In this document: positions 6,973 to 13,268 of the stretch, piece by piece
Numbering within the stretch: the first letter of the stretch is position 1
How the letters are laid out: each line of letters starts with the position of its first letter
Source: JBBQHX01 sp038324385
GTDB taxonomy: Bacteria; Gemmatimonadota; Gemmatimonadetes; Gemmatimonadales; Gemmatimonadaceae
Length of the DNA stretch: 14,142 nt
Assembly: GCA_038324385.1 (NCBI GenBank)
Contig: JBBQHX010000075.1
Location: forward strand, 1-14,142
Reading direction: 5' to 3'
Notes under the pieces: generated by a model
What the model saw: only the letters and a program-made list of their open reading frames with translations
The model's database searches: none
Told to the model about the DNA's origin: nothing
Program-made: the position numbers and the translations under genes

Positions 6973-7673
6973 CAGAACGCCTCCAGCGCGGCCGAACCGA
7001 CGCTTTCGGTGGGCGAGGAATCCTCGGCGACGCGGCCGTCGGCCAGCTCCACGACGCGATACGACGCATTCCGCACGATCGACAGGTCGTGCGTCGCCAT
7101 CAGGACCGCCGTTCCGGCCGCGTTGATGTCGCGCAGCAACTGGAAGATGGCGCCTGTCGCGCGCTCATCGAGATTGCCCGTTGGTTCGTCGGCAATCAGG
7201 ACGAAGGGATCGTTGACGATCGCGCGGGCGATCGCGACCCGCTGCTGCTCGCCCCCGGACAGCTGCGAGGGGAACGCCGTGCCCTTGGAGGCGAGCCCGA
7301 CCTGCGAGAGCGCGCGGGCCACCTTGGGTCCGATCTGTGCCCGCGGCATCCCGATCACCTCGAGGGCAAACGCCACGTTCGCTTCCGCGGTGCGGTCCTC
7401 GAGGAGCTGAAAGTCCTGGAAGATCACGCCGAGCTTGCGCCGCAGCATGGCGACGTCGCGTCGGCCGGCCGACTTGCTCTGATGCGCACCGACGCGCACC
7501 TCGCCGGAGCTCGGCCGTTCGGCGAAGTAGACGTGCTTGAGCAGCGTGCTCTTGCCGGCGCCGCTCGCCCCGGTGAAGAACACGAACTCGCCCCGCCCGA
7601 AGAAGAGCGACACGTCCTGTAGCGCGGTATGGCCGCGCGGGTAGCGCTTGGTGACTTCCGAGAAGCGTATCAT
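6972..7673 (-). CDS. ftsE: Cell division ATP-binding protein FtsE
   Basis: A 233-residue ABC ATPase that works with FtsX at the septum. Visible motifs are Walker A GASGAGKS (35-42), the Q-loop IFQDFQLL (84-91), the ABC signature LSGGEQQR (138-145), Walker B FVLIADEPTGNLD (157-169, with D162/E163) and the switch His MATHD (H195). The start at 7673 gives the family-typical MIRF-x-x-V-T-K-R-Y N-terminus; an in-frame ATG at 7718 would add 15 Arg-rich residues and is less likely. Neither start has a good Shine-Dalgarno. It is the first gene of the ftsE-ftsX-envC cluster and lies 87 nt downstream of the PLP enzyme gene, with two short hairpins between them, so a promoter in or near that gap is expected although I could not recognise one. 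Confidence 0.96.
   Translation of the reverse strand: MIRFSEVTKRYPRGHTALQDVSLFFGRGEFVFFTGASGAGKSTLLKHVYFAERPSSGEVRVGAHQSKSAGRRDVAMLRRKLGVIFQDFQLLEDRTAEANVAFALEVIGMPRAQIGPKVARALSQVGLASKGTAFPSQLSGGEQQRVAIARAIVNDPFVLIADEPTGNLDERATGAIFQLLRDINAAGTAVLMATHDLSIVRNASYRVVELADGRVAEDSSPTESVGSAALEAF
6980..6984 (-). promoter_or_regulatory. Shine-Dalgarno of ftsX inside ftsE
   Basis: On the minus strand GGAGG lies 7 nt before the ftsX ATG and within the last codons of ftsE. It is one of the few textbook ribosome sites in the window. It supports the 6972 start and suggests that ftsX can recruit ribosomes directly in addition to coupling from ftsE. Confidence 0.6.
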
Positions 7674-7717
7674 CCTGCGGATTGGACGACGCGAGGGGGC
7701 GCCGCGTTGCGCATTCA

Positions 7718-7733
7718 TCCGCCGGACGGCGGA
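7718..7733 (-). terminator. Short hairpin upstream of ftsE
   Basis: TCCGCC (7718-7723) pairs with GGCGGA (7728-7733) around a 4-nt loop. It lies 28 nt after the stop of the PLP enzyme gene and overlaps the alternative, less likely, ftsE ATG at 7718. It could be part of a weak terminator or a leader structure. No T-tract follows. Confidence 0.25.
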
Positions 7734-7742
7734 ATCTGGCGC

Positions 7743-7761
7743 ACGCGGCGCAGGGCCGCGT
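7743..7761 (-). terminator. Hairpin abutting the stop codon of the PLP enzyme gene
   Basis: ACGCGGC (7743-7749) pairs with GCCGCGT (7755-7761) over 7 bp with a 5-nt loop, beginning at the last base of the stop codon. Position suggests a terminator for the trans-sulfuration gene. The lack of a T-tract keeps confidence low. Confidence 0.35.
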
Positions 7762-8921
7762 CAGGCCAGGGCCTGTTCGACGTCGGCGATGAGATCTTCC
7801 ACGTTCTCGAGTCCGACGCTGATGCGCAGGAACCCGTCGGGGATGCCGATCGCTGCGCGTTCCTCGGCGCTCATCGCGGCGTGCGAGGTGTAGCGCGGCT
7901 CACTGACCAGCGTATCCACTCCGCCAAGGCTGGGCGCATGCGTGATGAGAGTCAACCGGCGCAGCATCCGGTCGGCCGCCTCGCCGCCCCCGCGCAGCTC
8001 GATCGCGCACATCGCGCCGAAGCCGTCGAGGATCGTGGAGGCGAGGGCATGGTCCGGGTGTCCGGGGAGGCCCGGGTAATGGACCTTGGCGATCGCCGGG
8101 TGCGATGCGCACCAGGCGGCGAAACGACCGGCGTTCTCGTTCTGGCGCTGCACGCGGACGTCCAGTGTCTTGAGGCCCCGCTCGAGGAGCCAGCACGCGT
8201 AGGGGTCCGGCGCCTGTCCCCAGACGACCATCTTCTGGCGGACTTCCTCGATGTACGAGGACGATCCAATGACCGCGCCGCTCAGGATGTCGTGGTGCCC
8301 GTTGAGATATTTCGTCGACGACTGGATGACGACGTCCGCGCCGTGCTCCAGCGGACGGAAGTTGATCGGACTGGCAAAGGTCGAGTCGACTACCAGCGCG
8401 AGCCCGAGCTCCTGCGTGAGGCGGGAGAGCGGCTTGAGGTCGATCACGCGGCAGGTGGGATTCACCGGGCTCTCGACGAACAGCGCCCGCGTGTTATGGC
8501 GCAGCTCGCGCCGCCACGAGCGGGCCTCCGACGGGTCCACCGGCGATACCTCGATTCCCATGCGCACGAACTCCTCGTAGAAGAGCTTGTGCGTGCCGCC
8601 GTAGATCCACTGGCTCGTCATCAGATGGTCGCCGGGGCGAAGGAGCGCCATCATCGCGGCGGCCGTCGCCCCCATGCCGCTCGACAGCACGAGCGCGGCC
8701 TCACCGCCTTCCAGCATGGCGATCCGCTGCTGCACCGCTTCGGCGTTGGGCGTGTTGCCGTACCGCGTGTAGCGGAGCCCCTCACCCGTGCCGATCTCCT
8801 GCACGAAGTTCACCGACTGCACGAGCGGCGTCACCACCGGAGAGCCCGGCTCGACGGCGTGCTGCCGCGCACCGTGAATGGCGATGGTCGATCGGCCCGG
8901 CGGTGCGATGCGGTCGGACAT
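7761..8921 (-). CDS. PLP-dependent trans-sulfuration enzyme (cystathionine gamma-synthase/lyase family)
   Basis: A 386-residue member of the Cys/Met-metabolism PLP family (fold type I), the usual length for MetB/MetC/cystathionine gamma-lyase. Features are YTRYGNTPN (51-59, phosphate-binding Tyr/Arg from the neighbouring subunit), LSSGMGA (79-85), ESPVNPT (150-156), VDSTFASP (178-185, D179 contacting the PLP ring nitrogen) and SSTKYLNGHHD (201-211) with the Schiff-base Lys204. The C-terminal part has the usual SLGGVDTLVSEP and RISVGLENVEDLIADVEQAL ending. Family members differ in substrate (O-acyl-homoserine plus cysteine, cystathionine, or homocysteine/methionine), and I cannot assign one from sequence alone; gamma-synthase or gamma-lyase is most likely. 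It stands alone, 90 nt after the preceding gene. That gap holds a CGGT x3 tract (9000-9011) and no SAM-riboswitch-like structure that I can see. GGAG lies 12 nt before the ATG. Confidence 0.92.
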   Translation of the reverse strand: MSDRIAPPGRSTIAIHGARQHAVEPGSPVVTPLVQSVNFVQEIGTGEGLRYTRYGNTPNAEAVQQRIAMLEGGEAALVLSSGMGATAAAMMALLRPGDHLMTSQWIYGGTHKLFYEEFVRMGIEVSPVDPSEARSWRRELRHNTRALFVESPVNPTCRVIDLKPLSRLTQELGLALVVDSTFASPINFRPLEHGADVVIQSSTKYLNGHHDILSGAVIGSSSYIEEVRQKMVVWGQAPDPYACWLLERGLKTLDVRVQRQNENAGRFAAWCASHPAIAKVHYPGLPGHPDHALASTILDGFGAMCAIELRGGGEAADRMLRRLTLITHAPSLGGVDTLVSEPRYTSHAAMSAEERAAIGIPDGFLRISVGLENVEDLIADVEQALA

Positions 8922-9011
8922 GGGTGCGGAAGTCTCCAGATGGGATCGCCCGAGGGGCGGACGGCTCCGGCGCGATGGCCGTACCGCGCGTGGGTGCGTG
9001 CGGTCGGTCGG

Positions 9012-9332
9012 TCAGGCGAGCGAGGCGGGGCGGGCGACGCGGTCCATGTCCACCTTGGTCACGCGCACGATGTCGGTGAGCCCGACGCCGGGTAGGTCGC
9101 GGGCGATCACGCCGCCGCGCGGCACCGCGGGGTCGATGAAGCAGGGGGCGAGCGCCTTCCCCCGCGGGCCCTGCACCCAGACCAGTTCGCCGTTTGACAC
9201 GAGGCGCTTGACCGCCTCGTCCTCGCGAATCCGGATCATCGGCCCGCGATCCTCGTCCCCTCGTCGGGTGTCGATGTAGCCGACGACCTGCATCGGTGGG
9301 TTGTAACTCCCCCCTGGCTTCGCCTTCTTCAT
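9012..9332 (-). CDS. Conserved-looking small protein of unknown function, last gene of the kinase/STAS operon
   Basis: A 106-residue soluble protein; I do not recognise its family. The start at 9332 is supported by GGAGG 9 nt upstream and by the ATGA overlap with the preceding stop. A longer open frame to 9482 is a shadow of that gene. The sequence begins MKKAKPGGSYNPP, then has GYIDTRRGDEDRGPMIRI and a compact beta-rich stretch: DEAVKRLVSNGELVWVQGPRGKALAP, VPRGGVIARDLPG and GLTDIVRVTKVD. The order 'N/DG-E-L-V-W-V-x-G-P-R-G ... P-x-G ... LTD' is reminiscent of the double-psi barrel that binds molybdopterin dinucleotide at the C-terminus of DMSO-reductase-type enzymes, but a stand-alone copy would be odd and this is only a shape resemblance. 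Genomic position ties it to the regulatory module. There is no signal peptide or membrane segment. Confidence 0.7.
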   Translation of the reverse strand: MKKAKPGGSYNPPMQVVGYIDTRRGDEDRGPMIRIREDEAVKRLVSNGELVWVQGPRGKALAPCFIDPAVPRGGVIARDLPGVGLTDIVRVTKVDMDRVARPASLA

Positions 9333-9889
9333 GCGACTCGTCCTCCGATCGCCAGATAGCCATCGTCCGATCGCATCAGCAGACGGCGACGGTGCAGGGC
9401 GTCGAGCAATCGTTCGGCCTCCGCGCTCGGGATCGATAGCCGTTCGGCGAGGGTCGACGGCGCGCACCGGCCGTCCGCACACAGCGTTTCCCAGACCACG
9501 CGATGCGCCTCGTCGACCACCCCGACGAGGTAGACCATCCCGCCTCCGTCGTCCGCGACGAGCGCGAGCTGATGCCGCTCCAGCACCGCCTCGATCGCAT
9601 CGAGATGCGTTTCACTCACCCCCCGAAAGACGAAGTAGCGCTCTTCCGAAGCGGCCTCGTCGACACAGTAGCGGAGCAGCAGCTTGGCTACCACCTCGTC
9701 CGCGCACGAGAAGTCGAGCAGTCCGACGTGGGTGAAATCGATCACCGTCAACGTGCGTCGTTCGGCGCCCGTGAGCTGCTGTTCGATCGCCGTGCGCACG
9801 GCGCGGCCGGTGGGGCGTGTGACCAGATCCGAGTAAAGCTCGCAGACGCGGTGGCGGAGCACCGAGCTGACGTCGATGTGCGCCGTCAT
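9329..9889 (-). CDS. STAS-like (DUF4325-like) protein with C-terminal winged-helix domain
   Basis: A 186-residue cytosolic protein with two parts. Residues about 44-112 (RTLTVIDFTHVGLLDFSCADEVVAKLLL...RYFVFRGVSETHLDAIEAVL) look like the STAS-like DUF4325 fold; the LDFSCADE segment occupies the place of the phosphorylatable Ser loop of anti-sigma-factor antagonists, making S61 a candidate site by analogy. Residues about 132-183 (CAPSTLAERLSIPSAEAERLLDALHRRRLLMRSDDGYLAIG) look like a winged helix-turn-helix with a beta-wing. The start at 9889 overlaps the upstream stop by 4 nt (ATGA); an open frame reaching 10711 is a shadow of the upstream gene. Lying directly behind a HATPase gene, it is the natural partner or target of that ATPase. 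Whether the winged helix binds DNA or protein is unknown. Confidence 0.8.
   Translation of the reverse strand: MTAHIDVSSVLRHRVCELYSDLVTRPTGRAVRTAIEQQLTGAERRTLTVIDFTHVGLLDFSCADEVVAKLLLRYCVDEAASEERYFVFRGVSETHLDAIEAVLERHQLALVADDGGGMVYLVGVVDEAHRVVWETLCADGRCAPSTLAERLSIPSAEAERLLDALHRRRLLMRSDDGYLAIGGRVA
9342..9346 (-). promoter_or_regulatory. Shine-Dalgarno for the 106-residue protein
   Basis: On the minus strand GGAGG lies 9 nt before the ATG at 9332, inside the end of the STAS-like gene. Together with the ATGA overlap it fixes the start of the small gene and argues that the gene is truly translated. Confidence 0.5.
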
Positions 9890-10830
9890 CGCCCGCCCGC
9901 CCGCACGCCGGCCCGCGTGCCCGGACGCGCCTGCGCCGGCTCGCCCGGCTCCGTCGTGAGTCGCTCGGGAATCGTGATCTGTAACTGCGCGCCGGGGAAC
10001 TCGGGCAGCCCGTCGGTGAGCGGCACGTCCTCGTCCCACCCGGGCACCAACGCGATGCGTCCCGTGCCGCTGCGGATCGAGAGCTTGCCGTCCCACTTGC
10101 CGACGAACCGGCGCATCCCCGCGAGCCCCTGGCCGCGCCCCGGATCGCGGAAGCGGCTGACTGAGCGCACGAGGGCATCCTCGAGCGCCATCGCGTCGCC
10201 CCAGCGATCGCCGCGCGACCGGCTGTTCGAGCCTTCGAGCGAGCGGCGGAAGCCGATGCCCGCGTCGCACACGGCGATCACGACGACGCGGCGGCCGAGC
10301 CGCTTCTGCCAACGGTACGTTTGCACGGCCACCCATCCGCCCTGCCCGGCGTGCTCCACGATGTTCTGGCACGCCTCCGACAAGGTCATCGCGAACCGCA
10401 TCGTCGACTGCGGGTCGAGATTGAGCTCGGTGACGAGGATCGCGTGCGCGCGCTGCTGGATTCGCTCGACCACGCCGTGCACGTCGTCGCTCCTGGCGAT
10501 CGGCGTGATTTCGAGCAGCACGCCCGAGTCGCCCGACCGCGCGCGCGGCACCGTGCCGTGTAGGTCGTAGAGCGTGGCCGCGTGCTCGAAGAAGCCCGTG
10601 CGCGCCCAGTAGGAGGTCGTCTCGGGCGCATCGGGGACGGCGAGGGTCGGCCGTTCGGTGCGGGTCTGCGCAAGCGTCAGCAGCGCCGTCAGGCCGTACG
10701 GCGACGCCCACCGCGTGTGGCGGGCATCGAGGAGCACCTTCGTGTCCGGCGGCAGCGGCGCGAGCTGCTCCAGCACCTGTTCGAACGTCTGGTCGTCGAG
10801 CGACGGTGGAACGGTGATGACGGTCGTCAC
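9886..10830 (-). CDS. STAS-HATPase fusion, anti-sigma-kinase-like signalling protein
   Basis: A 314-residue cytosolic protein. The N-terminal part (about 1-95) resembles a STAS/MlaB-like domain (TKVLLDARHTRWASPYGLTALLTL at 30-53, where 'D-A-R-x-x-x-W-A-S-P-Y-G-L' mirrors the 'D-L-x-x-x-x-x-D-S-S-G-L' loop). The C-terminal part (about 110-290) is a GHKL/HATPase_c domain of the RsbW/SpoIIAB type: N-box SEACQNIVEHA (E152, N156, H160), G1 box VCDAGIGF (188-194), G2-like GRGQGLAG (231-238) and the last strand GAQLQITIP. It ends in an Ala/Arg/Pro-rich tail. No sensor or transmembrane segment is present, so it is not a classical two-component kinase. The GTG start at 10830 overlaps the PfkB stop (GTGA), with GGAGAG 11 nt upstream; its own stop overlaps the next gene (ATGA). 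Ser/Thr kinase activity on a STAS protein is inferred from family. Confidence 0.85.
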   Translation of the reverse strand: MTTVITVPPSLDDQTFEQVLEQLAPLPPDTKVLLDARHTRWASPYGLTALLTLAQTRTERPTLAVPDAPETTSYWARTGFFEHAATLYDLHGTVPRARSGDSGVLLEITPIARSDDVHGVVERIQQRAHAILVTELNLDPQSTMRFAMTLSEACQNIVEHAGQGGWVAVQTYRWQKRLGRRVVVIAVCDAGIGFRRSLEGSNSRSRGDRWGDAMALEDALVRSVSRFRDPGRGQGLAGMRRFVGKWDGKLSIRSGTGRIALVPGWDEDVPLTDGLPEFPGAQLQITIPERLTTEPGEPAQARPGTRAGVRAGGR

Positions 10831-11861
10831 AGCAGGCTCAGCTCTCCACGCAGGTAAGCGGCGAGGCCGGTGGCCCCACGATGGCCGACGTTCCGCGCGG
10901 CGGCGTGATGCGCGGCGCGCATTGCATCGGGTAAGCTATCACCTGCGACCAGCCGCGAGAAATATGTCGCCCCCCAGACGTCGCCGCACCCGGTGGGATC
11001 CAGCACGCCGCCCGGCGGGGCGGACTCGCCAGGCACCAGCGCCGTTCGCACGGCCCCGAGGGCGCGCACGGCCGCGGGCGGCGGCACTTTCGCCCCGCGA
11101 TGCAACGGACGGCCGACATCGCCGAGGTGGTCGAAGCCGGGCGCGGCGAAGTACACCGCCCCCCGCGGACCGAGCGTCACCGCCAGGCAACTGACTCCGT
11201 TCGCCATCGCGGTCGCCGCCAGCGCCATCGGGTCCGGCGCCATCAACGCGACCTCGTCCTCGTTCACCTGCACGAGATCGAAGCAGCGGCACCACTCGGC
11301 CACGTCAGGCAGCGGGCGCGGGGTACGCAGCCCGCTCGGCTGCACGGCGAGCAGCAGCGAATGGAGATCGCAGTAGATCGGCCCCGCGAAGTGCTGCCGG
11401 ATCAGCCGCGCGACGTCGAGCTCCAGTTCGAACCCGCTGATCAGGTTGATGTAGAGCGCGTCGAGGTCGCGCAGCAGCGGCTGCAACCCCGCCCAGCTCC
11501 ACGGCGGGATGCCGCCGGTGAGCACCTCGCTCCGCCGTTCATCGCTGATGTAGCGCAGCTCGACCCGGTTGTTCGGGTAGGGCACGGCGATCGGTGCGGC
11601 ATCGGCGGCGAGATGACGCAGGCTGGTGAGCCAGGTGGTCGCCCGCGCCGCGAGATCGTCGCCAACGCGGATCAACGGGACCATCTCCCAATCGTGCGGC
11701 AGGGCGGCGTCGAGTGCGCCGAGTGCGTAGGTGATCCCGCCCCACTCCTCCACCGGCGTGTCGCGCGCGTCGCGTCCGTGGATCACGTCCCACACGAACG
11801 AGCCGATCACCCCCAGCCGCTTGCGCCGGCCCGCGGGCGTCCGCGCTGACGTCTCCGTCAC
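10827..11861 (-). CDS. PfkB-family carbohydrate (ribokinase-like) kinase
   Basis: A 344-residue sugar or nucleoside kinase that transfers phosphate from ATP. It opens with a basic tail and the Rossmann-like first strand RLGVIGSFVWDVI, then GGITYALGALDAAL (GG substrate-loop region at 41-42). V-N-E-D-E (199-203) matches the N-x-x-E Mg/phosphate motif of the family, TLGPRGAVYF (229-238) precedes the ATP site, and the signature DPTGCGDVWGATYFSRL (288-304) carries the catalytic base D294 in the G-x-G-D anion hole. All catalytic elements appear intact. Substrate is not predictable. The GTG start overlaps the ROK stop (GTGA) and the stop overlaps the HATPase start (GTGA), so its output should be stoichiometrically tied to both neighbours. 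No Shine-Dalgarno is visible; coupling is the likely means of initiation. Confidence 0.88.
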   Translation of the reverse strand: MTETSARTPAGRRKRLGVIGSFVWDVIHGRDARDTPVEEWGGITYALGALDAALPHDWEMVPLIRVGDDLAARATTWLTSLRHLAADAAPIAVPYPNNRVELRYISDERRSEVLTGGIPPWSWAGLQPLLRDLDALYINLISGFELELDVARLIRQHFAGPIYCDLHSLLLAVQPSGLRTPRPLPDVAEWCRCFDLVQVNEDEVALMAPDPMALAATAMANGVSCLAVTLGPRGAVYFAAPGFDHLGDVGRPLHRGAKVPPPAAVRALGAVRTALVPGESAPPGGVLDPTGCGDVWGATYFSRLVAGDSLPDAMRAAHHAAARNVGHRGATGLAAYLRGELSLL

Positions 11862-12871
11862 GCTCGTTCGGCGTGCTGCTCGATGAACGTCGCCACCGCG
11901 CCCACAACCCCCGCCGTTCCGGGCAGCGCGCCGGGGACGATGCGACAGACGTCGACCGCGGGCCGGAAGGCGCGCCGCTTGACTTCGGCGCGTAGCGGCT
12001 CGAACAGCGCGTCGCCCGCCTGCGTCACCCCACCGGCAATCACGACCACGTCGGGATTGAAGATGTTGAGTAGATTCGCCACGCCGGCGCCGAGGAAGCG
12101 GGCGGTGTCGCGCACCACCTCGCGCGCCAGCGGATCGCCACGCTGCGCCGCGTCGTAGACCGTCTGTGCCGTGATCCGGTCGACCTCGTTGTCGACCAGC
12201 GAGCAGAGAATCGACGCCTCGCCGCCGCTCAGTGCCTCACGCGCGCGGTCGGCGATCGCCGGACCGGATGCGTACGCTTCCAGGCAGCCGTAATTGCCGC
12301 ACTTGCACCGGCGCCCAGTGGAATCGATGCTGGTGTGGCCAAGCTCGCCGGCGACGTCCGACGCGCCGTGATAGAGCCGGCCGTTGAGGATCAACCCGCC
12401 GCCGATCCCGGTACCGATCGTCAGCCCGACGACGTGGCGCGCGCCCTTCGCCGCGCCCTGCCACCACTCGCCTAGCGTGGCGCAATTCGCGTCGTTGTCG
12501 AGCGTGGCAGGCAGCCCTGTGCGGCGCATGACCTCGTCGCGCAACGGGAAGTTCCGCCAGCCGAGGTTGGGCGTGATGATGACGATCCCACGCTCGCGGT
12601 CGAGCGGACCGGGGGAGCCGATCCCGACGCCGAGGAATGCCTCACGCGTCACCCGCTCGGCCGCCATCGTTTCGGCGATCACGCGCTCGATCAGCGCGTG
12701 GATCCGGTCGACGACGCCCACTGCGCCAGATTCGGCCAGTGTCGGCTGGGTATGCATCGCGATGTGCCGGGAGCCATCCGCGGTGAGCGCGCCGACGACG
12801 ATGTTCGTCCCCCCGAGGTCGACTCCGATGATGTAGCGCTGCTGCTCAGTTGCCAGGTTCGTCTGGTTCAT
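11858..12871 (-). CDS. ROK-family glucokinase-like sugar kinase
   Basis: A 337-residue ROK-fold ATP-dependent hexose kinase, probably glucokinase. Visible are the phosphate-1 loop GVDLGGTNIVVG (16-27), GIGSPGPLD (83-91), the sugar-binding NDANCATLGEW (126-136; N126, catalytic D127), the ATP loop TIGTGIGGGLILNGRLYHG (151-169), E176 and H179 in GELGH, and the zinc motif CKCGNYGCLE (189-198; C189, C191, C196 with H179 as ligands, E198 contacting sugar). No helix-turn-helix is present, so it is an enzyme and not a NagC/XylR-type repressor. The start at 12871 gives MNQTN...RYIIGVDLGG; the frame extends 80 codons further, but that stretch is the glycosyltransferase remnant read in a wrong frame. 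It begins 11 nt after the remnant's terminal stop and heads the chain of 4-nt overlaps. Glucose specificity is the most common for this motif set but is unproven. Confidence 0.93.
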   Translation of the reverse strand: MNQTNLATEQQRYIIGVDLGGTNIVVGALTADGSRHIAMHTQPTLAESGAVGVVDRIHALIERVIAETMAAERVTREAFLGVGIGSPGPLDRERGIVIITPNLGWRNFPLRDEVMRRTGLPATLDNDANCATLGEWWQGAAKGARHVVGLTIGTGIGGGLILNGRLYHGASDVAGELGHTSIDSTGRRCKCGNYGCLEAYASGPAIADRAREALSGGEASILCSLVDNEVDRITAQTVYDAAQRGDPLAREVVRDTARFLGAGVANLLNIFNPDVVVIAGGVTQAGDALFEPLRAEVKRRAFRPAVDVCRIVPGALPGTAGVVGAVATFIEQHAERA

Positions 12872-12881
12872 GACCGGCAGC

Positions 12882-13268
12882 TTAACGGGAGGAGTCCACC
12901 GCGTGAGAGGGCTCGCGCTCGGCCGCCGCGCGCGCCCGGTCGGCGGCAGCAAGTTCGGCCAGCCCGCACGCGGGGCGAATCTCGCGGTGGATGACCACCC
13001 GCGCGGCGATCTAGGCGTTCCGCTCCAGCATCGCCTCCGTCTTGTACGGCCGCTCGTGCTCCAGATGGAGACAGATGGCGCGGTGCCGGACGCGCTGTCC
13101 CCGCACGCCAATGTGCTCGAGGCGGCGGCCGAGACTCCGGTCCTCGAGTCCGTAGCCCATCTCGTTATCGAAGCCGTTGACCGCGAACAGCGCCGTGCGC
13201 CAGGTCGACGGGTTCCCGTCGTGGAAAGTGGGCTGCACGCTGGAGGTCACGTCGAGCAAGATGGGGAC
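12882..13268 (-). pseudogene. C-terminal remnant of a second family 2 glycosyltransferase, with in-frame amber
   Basis: Translated on the minus strand, this stretch aligns without gaps to the 3' third of the neighbouring intact glycosyltransferase: 106 codons at 12951-13268 match residues 165-270 (13286-13603). In the best 57-residue part (N-x-S-T-W to R-P-Y) I count 35 identities. The N-terminal catalytic half (nucleotide-sugar-binding DD and DGD region) is absent. An in-frame TAG at 13011-13013 falls exactly opposite a CAG (Gln250) codon of the intact gene, a single C-to-T change, and the homologous reading resumes after it (IHREIRPACGLAELAAA) to a TAA at 12882-12884. The surviving part is the galactosyltransferase-C-like region (VNGFDNEMGYGLEDRSLG). 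A protein could start within the upstream gene and end at the amber, but function is unlikely. Junction of the deletion is near 13268-13274. Confidence 0.8.

Noticed and set aside
8922..9011. A SAM-type riboswitch upstream of the trans-sulfuration gene.
   Set aside because: Only 90 nt are available, no conserved SAM-riboswitch core is visible, and the CGGT x3 tract is a simple short repeat.
7629..9095. A 488-codon plus-strand open frame opposite the trans-sulfuration enzyme, longer than the gene itself; similar long antisense frames at 6130-7410, 9503-10570, 11100-11849 and 13325-14041.
   Set aside because: Compositionally biased (Arg, His, Asp, Ala) translations with no family motifs, directly antisense to genes with complete catalytic motifs; expected in DNA with such high third-position GC.
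9890..10711. A 274-codon N-terminal extension of the STAS-like protein.
   Set aside because: The extension is Arg/Pro/Gly-rich, overlaps the HATPase gene completely in another frame, and the ATGA overlap gives a natural start at 9889.
13005..13020. A frameshift as the cause of the break in the second glycosyltransferase.
   Set aside because: Codon-by-codon reading shows homology on both sides of the stop in the same frame; the lesion is a TAG nonsense codon opposite CAG. Amber recoding (e.g. pyrrolysine) is also unlikely because the N-terminal half is missing anyway.
12872..13111. An 80-codon N-terminal extension of the ROK kinase.
   Set aside because: It is the glycosyltransferase remnant read one base out of frame; the ROK fold begins shortly after the Met at 12871.
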